Source: DTYU01 sp040757355 (GTDB lineage: Bacteria > Bacillota > Desulfotomaculia > Desulfotomaculales > Ammonificaceae). From it: a stretch of 64,000 bases of DNA. The stretch is from NCBI GenBank assembly GCA_040757355.1, contig JBFLWY010000005.1, positions 1-64,000 of the forward strand, written 5' to 3'. Positions 30,201 through 36,951 of the stretch are shown here, one piece after another (the stretch's first letter is position 1; each line of letters begins with the position of its first letter). Under the pieces are notes generated by a model. The model worked only from the letters and a program-made list of their open reading frames with translations, searched no databases and was not told the origin of the DNA. Made by a program: the position numbers and the translations under genes.

Positions 30201-30708
30201 CCAGCCAGGCGCCCCGATTCGGAATAATGGTTGCTGTGTAAAGTTTTTTTCCGCTGATGTCCTGCTGCTCGCCGAAATAGACCCCCGGAGAGCGAACAAG
30301 CTGGCTGACGACGACTCGCTCCGCGCCGTTGATAATAAAGGTCCCCTTTTCCGTCATCAGCGGGAAATCGCCCATAAAAACCTCTTGTTCCTTGATCTCA
30401 CCGGTCTCCTTGTTGATAAGGCGCACCTTTACCCTCAGCGGGGCCGCGTAAGTAACGTCCCGGTCTTTGCATTCCTGTACCGAATACTTCGGCTCCCCGA
30501 TGGTATAATCGAGAAACTCAAGTACAAGATTGCCGGTAAAGTCTTTAATGGGAGAAATGTCGGCTAATGCCTCACGCAACCCCTTTTCCAAAAACCATCG
30601 GTACGAACGCCGCTGCACCTCGATAAGATTAGGGATCTCCAAAATTTCCTTCAGCTTCCCGTAACTGACCCGCTGGCCGTTGCTTGTTGTTAATGCCGGT
30701 ATTGCCAT
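27280..30708 (-). CDS. rpoB: DNA-directed RNA polymerase subunit beta
   Basis: The beta subunit (1142 aa) forms the other half of the active cleft. The rifampicin region [20 protein letters not shown] followed by [12 protein letters not shown] is wild type, with the usual Asp, His and Ser positions. [20 protein letters not shown] and [20 protein letters not shown] are also intact, and the C-terminus is acidic ([20 protein letters not shown]). The rplKA-rplJL genes that commonly precede rpoB are not upstream here. Confidence 0.97.
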   Translation of the reverse strand: [1142 protein letters not shown]

Positions 30709-30868
30709 TCCTCAACCCCCTGATTTCTAAATGATTAGAGGTTTTGAATTGCAGTAAGAATATGATTAAGAGATAGATAAAAGCCTGAAACCCGGTTTAG
30801 CTTCAGAAACGTCAAACTCCCGGTTACCGAAAACACGCGTAATAATAACAGTGTAATAACTCTCTTCC

Positions 30869-31151
30869 GAAAATCGTACTTCTTTCCATGGGCGCGGCGA
30901 TAAGCCCTGCTTCTTCAGGCTCGCCCAGCACTCAGTTGCATCTTTCAAAATGCCACTCCCCTTAAAACGCCATTTAAACGCTTCGCGTAACTACGTTTTC
31001 GATACCAATCTGAGTGCTGGGCTTCGCTTCTTGCATTGCTCGCTCCTCACCGCGTTTCGTTTATGTTGTACTACCGCCTTTAAGTAACACGCTTACGGGT
31101 CCATATTTGCATTGCCGGTGGCGATGACTAGTCGTCGTGAATGACTCCCTG
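30869..31151. repeat. long repeat element in rpoB leader, core 30924-31021
   Basis: The core runs from CCCAGCACTCA (30924-30934) to TGAGTGCTGGG (31011-31021), 98 bp. Flanks match the rpoB-rpoC copy, including CGTACTTCTTTCC on the left and GCCGGTGGCGATGACTAG with TGAATGACTCCCT on the right. It lies between the inferred rpoB promoter (31299-31327) and the rpoB start, so it would be part of a 5' leader of about 580 nt. The remainder of the 833-base gap has no convincing gene. Confidence 0.8.
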
Positions 31152-31298
31152 AAACTTTTAAGCTTGTAAAAAAGCAAAAAATAAACCAATGCCTCCCTTC
31201 CTCATAAAGAAAGGGTGCCAGGTAAAAGATTATTTCTTATTAGCTTTTTCCTACTTGTTATACCTCCCGCCGGTGCTTTCGTAAAACAATGCCGTAAT

Positions 31299-31327
31299 AT
31301 GTTAACACACTTTTTATCGCTTGTCAA
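31299..31327 (-). promoter_or_regulatory. sigma-A promoter of rpoB-rpoC
   Basis: On the minus strand TTGACA (31322-31327), a 17-base spacer and TAACAT (31299-31304). This is the best promoter in the 833-base region upstream of rpoB and implies a leader of about 580 nt that includes a repeat element. Confidence 0.7.
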
Positions 31328-31480
31328 GAAGACTACTGGCGATTCTTATCTTTTTAATACATTCAAGTTTGCGGACATTTCAGTAAAATGTCAAGAGATA
31401 AGTCTTCATTTATTGATTTTTTGAAGCAACTTCGCACTATATTGGATAAAGAGATAGACTGACTTACCCCTTGCAAAACG

Positions 31481-31533
31481 GTGAAGCCCTGAAATCAGGG
31501 CTTCACTATGTTAACCCCCTCTATATATAGGGG
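31481..31533. terminator. paired hairpins, shared family copy 1
   Basis: First hairpin: arms GTGAAGCCCTG / CAGGGCTTCAC with loop AAAT (31481-31506), a perfect 11-bp stem. Second: CCCCT / AGGGG around CTATATAT (31516-31533). They lie just past the 3' end of the 127-aa gene. The first hairpin closely resembles that at 32722-32748. Probable terminators, but the U-runs are short. Confidence 0.55.
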
Positions 31534-31541
31534 ATCGAGAC

Positions 31542-31925
31542 TTAACAGATACACTTTCCAGATACTTTCTTACCGCGTACTCCCCGCTTTTTGGGCCTTT
31601 TTGCAGTATCCAGAGGCACAACTGTTGCACTAACCGGCTGCTGCTGCGGGCCCATCTGTCCTGCGGCCTCCATTATCCTTGCGCCGGCGTCGAGCAGCTT
31701 CAGGGCGGCGTGACAAACCTCTGTTATATTACATTGATTTTTTTCCAACACTTCCAGTATACCCGCCATCACACGCTCCTCAAAGGACTGGTTGTAATCC
31801 CTCCAGGCTGTTCGCTTCTCCTCTTCCGACAGCCTTCCTGTAACCGCGTTGTAGGTCTGGATGCTACCCTGGACAACGACAACCAACTGGTGGACAAACT
31901 GCCGCATTACTGGCTCGTCAAACAT
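31542..31925 (-). CDS. hypothetical protein (127 aa)
   Basis: Not recognised. It is a soluble, largely helical protein starting MFDEPVMRQFVHQLVVVVQG, with a central cysteine-containing helix (NQCNITEVCHAALKLLDAG), then a Gln/Pro stretch (QMGPQQQPV) and a strongly basic end (KRPKKRGVRGKKVSGKCIC). The ATG has GGGGG nine bases upstream, which supports expression. No membrane segment or signal peptide is visible. It stands alone on the minus strand between the rpoB promoter and another unknown gene. Confidence 0.6.
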   Translation of the reverse strand: MFDEPVMRQFVHQLVVVVQGSIQTYNAVTGRLSEEEKRTAWRDYNQSFEERVMAGILEVLEKNQCNITEVCHAALKLLDAGARIMEAAGQMGPQQQPVSATVVPLDTAKRPKKRGVRGKKVSGKCIC

Positions 31926-32208
31926 TCCGGCCGACCCCCTTTCAGATTTGGGTCTGCCTCCTACCTTTATTTTATTAATCGGCGATAAATATCAAAAATA
32001 TATATCCCCTGTGTAATTTTTCCTTGTATACTTGTTAGAGTATAGTGAAAAGAAAGCGCCTGAGAGTGTTAATCCAGACCTAAAACCATCTCTTAATGAA
32101 TCGCCGGGGCAAGCCTCCGGCCCTTGCCTCTGCCGGAAAGCAGAAAGTGTCCGTCCCGCGAGTGACAAGCCTAATCACTGCCAGTCCGTGAGGGACCACT
32201 TAGCGCTC

Positions 32209-32589
32209 CTATGGATCTATCTGTTCGGCGCCGATTTCAAGATTACAGATGCGTGATATCGGAATTATCGCTATCTTCAATCTTTCTTTGTCAACAACAT
32301 GGCCGCAACTAATGACCTTTAATAGGAGTTGCTGACCGTACGGCGGCAAGAGCACTGCTACGTTTATCACGGGGATGAAAAAGATATTCGCTCCGTTCAA
32401 TACCTTCTTGCAACATTCGCCACACTCAAACTCCAGTGCGATGTTTAACAGACACCTCGTCTCTTCGTCATACGAATCCAACAAACCATAAACCAGCTTT
32501 TGCCACGTTTCAACATAAGCGTCTTTCACCGCATCTTCGGGGAAAGATAACTTGACGGGTGAACCTCCTTCGGGTAATTTGATCTCCAT
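32209..32589 (-). CDS. hypothetical protein (126 aa)
   Basis: Not recognised. The sequence has an acidic N-terminal half (LPEGGSPVKLSFPEDAVKDA, then YETWQ-like helix and YDEETRCLLNIALEFECGEC) with a CGECC cluster, then a hydrophobic strand-rich half (IFFIPVINVAVLLPPYGQQL). AAGGAGTG ten bases before the ATG supports the start. It could form a small two-gene accessory set with the 127-aa protein 280 bases downstream. The gap between them (31926-32208) shows nothing recognisable. Confidence 0.6.
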   Translation of the reverse strand: MEIKLPEGGSPVKLSFPEDAVKDAYVETWQKLVYGLLDSYDEETRCLLNIALEFECGECCKKVLNGANIFFIPVINVAVLLPPYGQQLLLKVISCGHVVDKERLKIAIIPISRICNLEIGAEQIDP

Positions 32590-32721
32590 CTGTTAGGCCA
32601 CTCCTTTCAAAAATCAATTAGAATATACTTCCATGTACATAATATGTTATTGATTAAAAACTGTTACTTAATGTGCTTTTGCCCCATCAGGCCATGCTGC
32701 GCCTATGCCCGCACCTAAACT

Positions 32722-32776
32722 GTGGAGCCCTGAAATTCAGGGCTCCACTACCCCTTTACAGGGGGCTATAAAGGGG
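32722..32776. terminator. paired hairpins, shared family copy 2
   Basis: First hairpin: arms GTGGAGCCCTGA / TCAGGGCTCCAC (32722-32748). Second: CCCCTTTA / TAAAGGGG (32751-32776). Same architecture and nearly the same first-stem sequence as at 31481-31533. It lies past the 3' end of the small zinc-ribbon ORF. The rest of the gap 32590-32891 holds no gene that I can support. Confidence 0.55.
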
Positions 32777-32891
32777 CAATATAGCAAATTTTTGGATACC
32801 TTCTTCCGCATCCCGCACGCTTTTAGTGACGGCTTGATCAGCCGCCAAACTGGTCCACCGGTCCAGGACACAGCCTTAACCCCATCAACTG

Positions 32892-33137
32892 CTAAACTCT
32901 TTTACTAAAAGCACTAAAAGGCCAGCAGTTCTCCAGACCTCGACCGCCTTGCATCTTCTGTTTTCCCGTGTTACTGTCCCTACTATCGAAACCGTAAATG
33001 AATACCCTCCGGTTCGTCCTGGATTCCGCCGGTTTCGCCGGAACTCTATCCAGTTTACATCCGCAGTTGAAGCATTTTCCCTTATCGTAGGCGCTATAGT
33101 TCTCTGCGCCGCATGCCGGGCAAACTTGCAAAACCAC
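32892..33137 (-). CDS. small zinc-ribbon protein (81 aa)
   Basis: The N-terminal 30 residues form a zinc ribbon: CPACGAENYSAYDKGKCFNC, two CxxC pairs 14 residues apart. The rest (KPAESRTNRRVFIYGFDSRD onward) is polar and matches nothing I know. The GTG start follows GGGGTG. The second half may be a random extension, and the gene may be small or decayed. It sits in the accessory stretch beside the divergent regulators. Confidence 0.4.
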   Translation of the reverse strand: MVLQVCPACGAENYSAYDKGKCFNCGCKLDRVPAKPAESRTNRRVFIYGFDSRDSNTGKQKMQGGRGLENCWPFSAFSKRV

Positions 33138-33224
33138 TTTCTCACCCCGCTTTTGTTCAATCCAGGAGTTATCTTTTATTTGTTTGTAACATCTTGGTCA
33201 AATCCTGCTTAAGATAACAAACCT

Positions 33225-33434
33225 TCATGCTCCAGTGCGGTTTTCTTGATCACCGAAGCTAATGTTCTCTACCGGGACGCCGAAGAAACGTGCGATCTTT
33301 TTGGCAATAGGCAGTCTAGGGGTTCTCTTGCCCGATTCGTACATACCAATTGTGCTCTTAGAAAGACCGAGCGCAGATGCAAGCCCTTTTTGTGTCAGCT
33401 TTTTCCGTGCACGGAGTTCTGCTAATCCAATCAT
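33225..33434 (-). CDS. XRE-family helix-turn-helix protein (Cro-like)
   Basis: A 69-aa single-domain DNA-binding protein. Helices 2-3 read TQKGLASALGLSKSTIGMYE followed by SGKRTPRLPIAKKIARFFGV, a classic Cro/C1 HTH. It is transcribed away from the S24 repressor at 33594, with a shared operator region. Its promoter (TTGACG, 18-base spacer, TATAAT) overlaps copies of the operator half-site TATCACG, so repression by its neighbour, itself or both is likely. It looks like the remains of a phage-type or ICE-type immunity switch. Confidence 0.85.
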   Translation of the reverse strand: MIGLAELRARKKLTQKGLASALGLSKSTIGMYESGKRTPRLPIAKKIARFFGVPVENISFGDQENRTGA

Positions 33435-33475
33435 GTACCAACCCTCTTTTCACGATATGTGGAAGCATTAACCAT

Positions 33476-33505
33476 ATTATACCCCACGTGTCGTGATAAC
33501 GTCAA
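33476..33505 (-). promoter_or_regulatory. promoter of the Cro-like gene with operator half-sites
   Basis: On the minus strand TTGACG (33500-33505), an 18-base spacer and perfect TATAAT (33476-33481). The spacer contains TATCACGACACGTGG, two inverted half-sites; a further half-site-like TCACGATATGTGG lies near 33450 between promoter and start. Confidence 0.8.
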
Positions 33506-33521
33506 CCCTAAAAATAAAAAA

Positions 33522-33540
33522 ATATCACGCTACGTGATAT
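33522..33540. promoter_or_regulatory. palindromic operator between divergent regulators
   Basis: A perfect 19-bp dyad, ATATCACG-CTA-CGTGATAT, centred between the two divergent genes. It lies just upstream of a likely -35 (TTCAAG, 33545-33550) and -10 (TAATAT, 33568-33573) for the S24 repressor gene. The half-site TATCACG recurs in the opposing promoter, so this is a probable binding site of the HTH protein(s). Confidence 0.8.
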
Positions 33541-33593
33541 TAGCTTCAAGCCGGTCACGTACAGTGGTAATATAGTGAGTAGGTGATAAAAAG

Positions 33594-34289
33594 TTGAGTT
33601 TAAAAGAACGCCTGAAACTCCTTCGTGAAGAAAAAGGACTCACTCAGGAGAAATTGGCCAAGAGTCTGAGCCTGTCTGTGAGCGCTGTTGGAATGTATGA
33701 AGCGGGGGAACGGCAGCCACCTTATGCTACCCTTGAGAAAATAGCTTCCTTCTTTAACGTATCCACCGACTATCTTCTCGGCCGGACAGAAGAAAGGCAG
33801 GGTTTCTTACGTGAAGCCCGGCGGAATTATTCACCTTTGGGTTATAGGACTTTATCTCCGATATATCCAGAAAAAATTAAAACATTTCCATTTGAACCCA
33901 TTCCGGTGGTGAGCGTGGTCCGGGCAGGCCGCCTTTCTTTTGCTGTTAAAGATTTGGAAGGCTACATAAACATACCGACGGTATACGGCGCGGATTTTGG
34001 CTTTTATATTAAAGGGGAAAGCCTCTCCGGTATGGGTATACATGACGGCGCTGTCGTCATCTGTAAGCAAACGCACGATGAGTTAATTGCCCCCGAAACT
34101 CTGGTGGTAGCCGTGATTGACAATGAAGCCGTTTGCAGAAAACTCGCATATGAGAAAGGCGCCTGGTTACTCCGGGCCGCCAACCCTGATTACCCCGACA
34201 TCCCGCTTAACGAAGAAAACCACCGCGTACAAGCTGTGGTGCTCGAAGTCTATAAAGTTGTTTATAGAGCTTCATTCCCTTCGGCATAG
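33594..34289 (+). CDS. XRE / S24 LexA-like repressor
   Basis: A 231-aa phage-type repressor. The N-terminal HTH (about 5-60) reads LTQEKLAKSLSLSVSAVGMY. The C-terminal S24 peptidase domain has an Ala-Gly cleavage site at 111-112 (VVRAGRLSF), the catalytic Ser143 in GESLSGMGIHDG and the Lys183 in AVCRKLAYEKG. This predicts RecA-stimulated self-cleavage and derepression after DNA damage. The start is TTG after AGGTGAT. No phage structural genes adjoin it, so it is probably a domesticated or remnant regulator. Confidence 0.88.
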   Translation: MSLKERLKLLREEKGLTQEKLAKSLSLSVSAVGMYEAGERQPPYATLEKIASFFNVSTDYLLGRTEERQGFLREARRNYSPLGYRTLSPIYPEKIKTFPFEPIPVVSVVRAGRLSFAVKDLEGYINIPTVYGADFGFYIKGESLSGMGIHDGAVVICKQTHDELIAPETLVVAVIDNEAVCRKLAYEKGAWLLRAANPDYPDIPLNEENHRVQAVVLEVYKVVYRASFPSA

Positions 34290-34464
34290 GCACCAGCGAC
34301 ACCATGCCCGCCAAAATACAGAAAGAATCGGCCTATACGGGGGTTCACCGCGGGCGGTTCGATACGCGGGGTGCCCGACGCCAACGCACCCTAAACTCTT
34401 TAATCCACCTTATCTTCATAAGAATTTGAGAGGAAGATGAAAGGTGTTTTACCATAAAAACCAA

Positions 34465-34491
34465 GATGGGTGTACATCGGTGACACCCATC
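34465..34491 (-). terminator. terminator of tRNA-Leu
   Basis: Stem GATGGGTGT / ACACCCATC with a 9-base loop; on the minus strand it is followed by TTGGTTTTTATGG. It lies 23 bases past the tRNA 3' end. On the plus strand it may also stop transcripts from the S24 repressor gene. Confidence 0.7.
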
Positions 34492-34513
34492 TAGTCCCTT
34501 AATCCTTCTCATC

Positions 34514-34601
<88 letters not shown>

Positions 34602-34611
34602 AACCTAATCT

Positions 34612-34641
34612 ATTGTAGCAGAAAAGCCGGGGCGGTTTCAA
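34612..34641 (-). promoter_or_regulatory. promoter of tRNA-Leu
   Basis: On the minus strand TTGAAA (34636-34641), an 18-base spacer and TACAAT (34612-34617), ending 10 bases before the tRNA 5' end. Spacing to the RNA start is ideal. Confidence 0.75.
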
Positions 34642-34795
34642 CTGTTCAATTAGCGCGATCCTCTCTTGAAAACAATTGGCTCTCGGGAGAAAGGCTAGTA
34701 GAAATGAGAAAGAGGCAACCTTTTATATAGTATGCAATAAACAGGGAAGAAATAAGGCGACAGTAAAAAAGGGGAAAGATATCTTTTTCTTGGGT

Positions 34796-34844
34796 AAAAA
34801 AAAGGGACAGACAACTTTTTCTTGCGAAAAAGTAGCCAGTCCCC
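34796..34844 (-). terminator. terminator of the sat operon
   Basis: A long hairpin: on the minus strand GGGGACTGGCTACTTTTTC and GAAAAAGTTGTCTGTCCC pair around a GCAA loop, followed by eight T. It lies 24 bases past the stop of the 118-aa gene. A flanking A-run makes it potentially bidirectional. Confidence 0.85.
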
Positions 34845-34867
34845 TTTTTTCTTAATTATAGAATGGG

Positions 34868-35224
34868 TTATATGTCGATATCCGGGGCCGGGAGGTACTC
34901 GCTTTCTTTCGCGGCGGCCTCTTTAATCTCGGCCACCCGTGCCAAAACACCCTCCATTACCTCCGGACCGAGAGATTTGTTCTTGGCGATCTCTTCGAAA
35001 ACAACCCGGTTGAAGGCGATGGGAACGTCGGTTATAGCACCGCGCGAGTCGATACGGGCAGTGGCAAACTCTTCAAGGATCTTCGAAGCATGCTCGTCGG
35101 TGACCTCCATGTTGAACGCGTTGAGCGCCCCGCCGAACAGTTTGCTGACCTGTTTTTCGAGCCCGCTCCCTTCAAGCTTTTTCAAACGGTTATCGTCTAA
35201 AAGCACCACAAATAATTTGGCCAT
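34868..35224 (-). CDS. hypothetical protein downstream of sat (118 aa)
   Basis: Not recognised. It is a soluble alpha/beta protein beginning MAKLFVVLLDDNRLKKLEGS with a helical second half (EVMEGVLARVAEIKEAAAKE) and an acidic C-terminus (LPAPDIDI). It follows sat by 27 bases on the same strand and shares its promoter and terminator, so co-expression with ATP sulfurylase is likely. There are no cysteines for cofactor binding. A regulatory or accessory role in sulfate activation is only an inference from position. Confidence 0.7.
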   Translation of the reverse strand: MAKLFVVLLDDNRLKKLEGSGLEKQVSKLFGGALNAFNMEVTDEHASKILEEFATARIDSRGAITDVPIAFNRVVFEEIAKNKSLGPEVMEGVLARVAEIKEAAAKESEYLPAPDIDI

Positions 35225-35251
35225 TATTTCACCTCCTAATTAGTACCTTAC

Positions 35252-36613
35252 CTAAATGTCCATGTCCGCCAGATCGACTTCGAGCTCTTTTTCCCGTTCC
35301 ATCAAGTACTTCGGCGTAACAAACGGATAGTTGTAATGTTTCCACCATTTCACGGCAACCTTGTAGACCTCAGGACGGAAAATGACCGGTGGCGGGAAGA
35401 CACCCTCGGACACCATACCGCGGATGAAGCTGCCGCTGAATTTCTGTTTTTCCTTGGAGTGGCCGCAGTTGCCGCTGTACGCGATCTCGCCGCACTTCGG
35501 GCAGTACCAGAACTCGAGCATGTTCTGCGGTCTGATCTTCAAGCCGTACGGCACTTCGTTTACCGGAGCCGGGAAACCGAAGCTGGGCACACCCTTACCC
35601 CAGAGGATCTGGGTGGCGAACATGTCGTAGTACTCGCCGACGGCCGCATGGTCTCTACCGAACATGTGGTGCGTGCAGCCCATATTTTGCCGGACTATGC
35701 CGTGGAGCAGGGACTCGAGCGGGTTGCCGTACCGCATATCCCACAGCAGGATGGTCACCATATGCCTCTCCGGCTTGATGTACCCGCCGAGATTCACGGC
35801 CTCGTGTCCTTCGACGATGGCCTCATCCGGATAGTCGCCTTTCCGCTTGACACCGATTACAGCATTCACCAGAATGCCGTGGCAGGGCTCGGAGTCGCCG
35901 GTATAAGCGGCATTCTTCATAAGGAACTCGTGGCCGACATGCGGAACGTTTCTGGTCTGGTGGTTGATAACCGTCCGCCAACCTCTCCTGTCGAATTCCT
36001 CCCTGCATTTTGCCGGTGGGAACCAGAACCTGTCGAAAGGAGATTTTAGCTTGGGCTCATTAATGATTTTGTACTTCCCAGCATATACGATTCTGTTCAG
36101 GCTTTTATATATCACCCAGCCTGGGTGTTTCTTATCGAAGGGCTCTTTGACGACCTCGGGGTTGGCTTCCGGGGTCCCGAAGGTTTTGGTGGCTAATTCT
36201 TCCGGATCGATCTCGTATATTTCCTCTACGTCGAGAATCGCAAAGGGTTTTCCCTTAAGTTTGAGAAGCACTCTGTCTCCCGAAGTAACACCCAATTTCT
36301 TATGATCTTCCTCAGAAACGTCGAAAACAAGCGGATACGGGAAGACCCAGTCGTTGAGCAATCTTCTCTCTTTTAAAATTCTTTCCACTTCCGCCTGCTT
36401 CATCGACCCTTCTACCGGGGAGAAGAAGCCATAGCAGGTAGACATAATTTCCCGGTAAACGTTCCGTACCGGAACACCCTTTTCGTCAACTGTCGGTTTG
36501 ATATCAAGAACAGGGCAACCTTTTGCCAACTTCTTGCCGGCAGCCGGATCGGTTACGACCCTGTCGATAAGTCTGCCGCCGTGAGGCTCAGGCCTTTCAA
36601 TCCTTATGGACAT
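35252..36613 (-). CDS. sat: sulfate adenylyltransferase (ATP sulfurylase)
   Basis: Sat activates sulfate with ATP to form adenosine 5'-phosphosulfate, the first step of dissimilatory sulfate reduction (or, in reverse, the last of sulfur oxidation). The 453-aa protein has the nucleotide-binding HQTRNVPHVGHE (218-229), GYIKPERHMV, MGCTHHMFGRDHAAVG and a C-terminal zinc-like cluster CPKCGEIAYSGNCGH (371-385) followed by SGSFIRGM. It forms a two-gene operon with a small unknown protein. aprBA and qmo are not in this window. It has a strong promoter and a leader of about 225 nt. Confidence 0.95.
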   Translation of the reverse strand: MSIRIERPEPHGGRLIDRVVTDPAAGKKLAKGCPVLDIKPTVDEKGVPVRNVYREIMSTCYGFFSPVEGSMKQAEVERILKERRLLNDWVFPYPLVFDVSEEDHKKLGVTSGDRVLLKLKGKPFAILDVEEIYEIDPEELATKTFGTPEANPEVVKEPFDKKHPGWVIYKSLNRIVYAGKYKIINEPKLKSPFDRFWFPPAKCREEFDRRGWRTVINHQTRNVPHVGHEFLMKNAAYTGDSEPCHGILVNAVIGVKRKGDYPDEAIVEGHEAVNLGGYIKPERHMVTILLWDMRYGNPLESLLHGIVRQNMGCTHHMFGRDHAAVGEYYDMFATQILWGKGVPSFGFPAPVNEVPYGLKIRPQNMLEFWYCPKCGEIAYSGNCGHSKEKQKFSGSFIRGMVSEGVFPPPVIFRPEVYKVAVKWWKHYNYPFVTPKYLMEREKELEVDLADMDI

Positions 36614-36844
36614 TTATGTACCTCCTTTTTTTCCTAAGACAGATGCATCTTATCTTTTGACTTCTGTCAAAGCGCAACTCTCAAAAAAAATATTAAACGT
36701 GCACGTCAGTTAACGGAAACCTGTCTGAACCGGCACCCACCTCCCTTTTGATTTGTGATTAATGGAACATGCGATAGCAAAAAAATTAAACGTTCAGCGT
36801 GTCTTTAAGTGAATTAGGAGGATAAAACCAAAGACTTTAACTGG

Positions 36845-36873
36845 AGTATAATTTATTCTCCAAGGCTTGTCAA
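36845..36873 (-). promoter_or_regulatory. sigma-A promoter of sat with long leader
   Basis: On the minus strand TTGACA (36868-36873), a 17-base spacer and TATACT (36845-36850). The implied 5' leader runs about 225 nt to the sat ATG and contains a GTTAACTGACGTGCACG stretch followed by TTTAATATTTTTTTT. I recognise no known riboswitch class in it. The gap 36614-36951 holds no gene. Confidence 0.8.
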
Positions 36874-36951
36874 TACCTTATGGGTACATAACGTAAAAAA
36901 GCCGCAAGGTATTCTAAAACGGGTCAAGAACCCTATTGTTAGGTTAGGCTA

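Noticed and set aside
32032..32256. A 74-aa plus-strand open frame
   Set aside because: No ribosome-binding site, low-complexity composition and overlap with the 126-aa gene's 3' end; not supported.
34290..34440. Possible nadD remnant (IGLYGGS-like residues) after the S24 repressor gene
   Set aside because: Only a handful of residues match and the rest of the frame does not; chance similarity is as likely.
36614..36840. Known riboswitch (SAM or cobalamin type) in the sat leader
   Set aside because: No recognisable conserved core of these classes could be found by eye.
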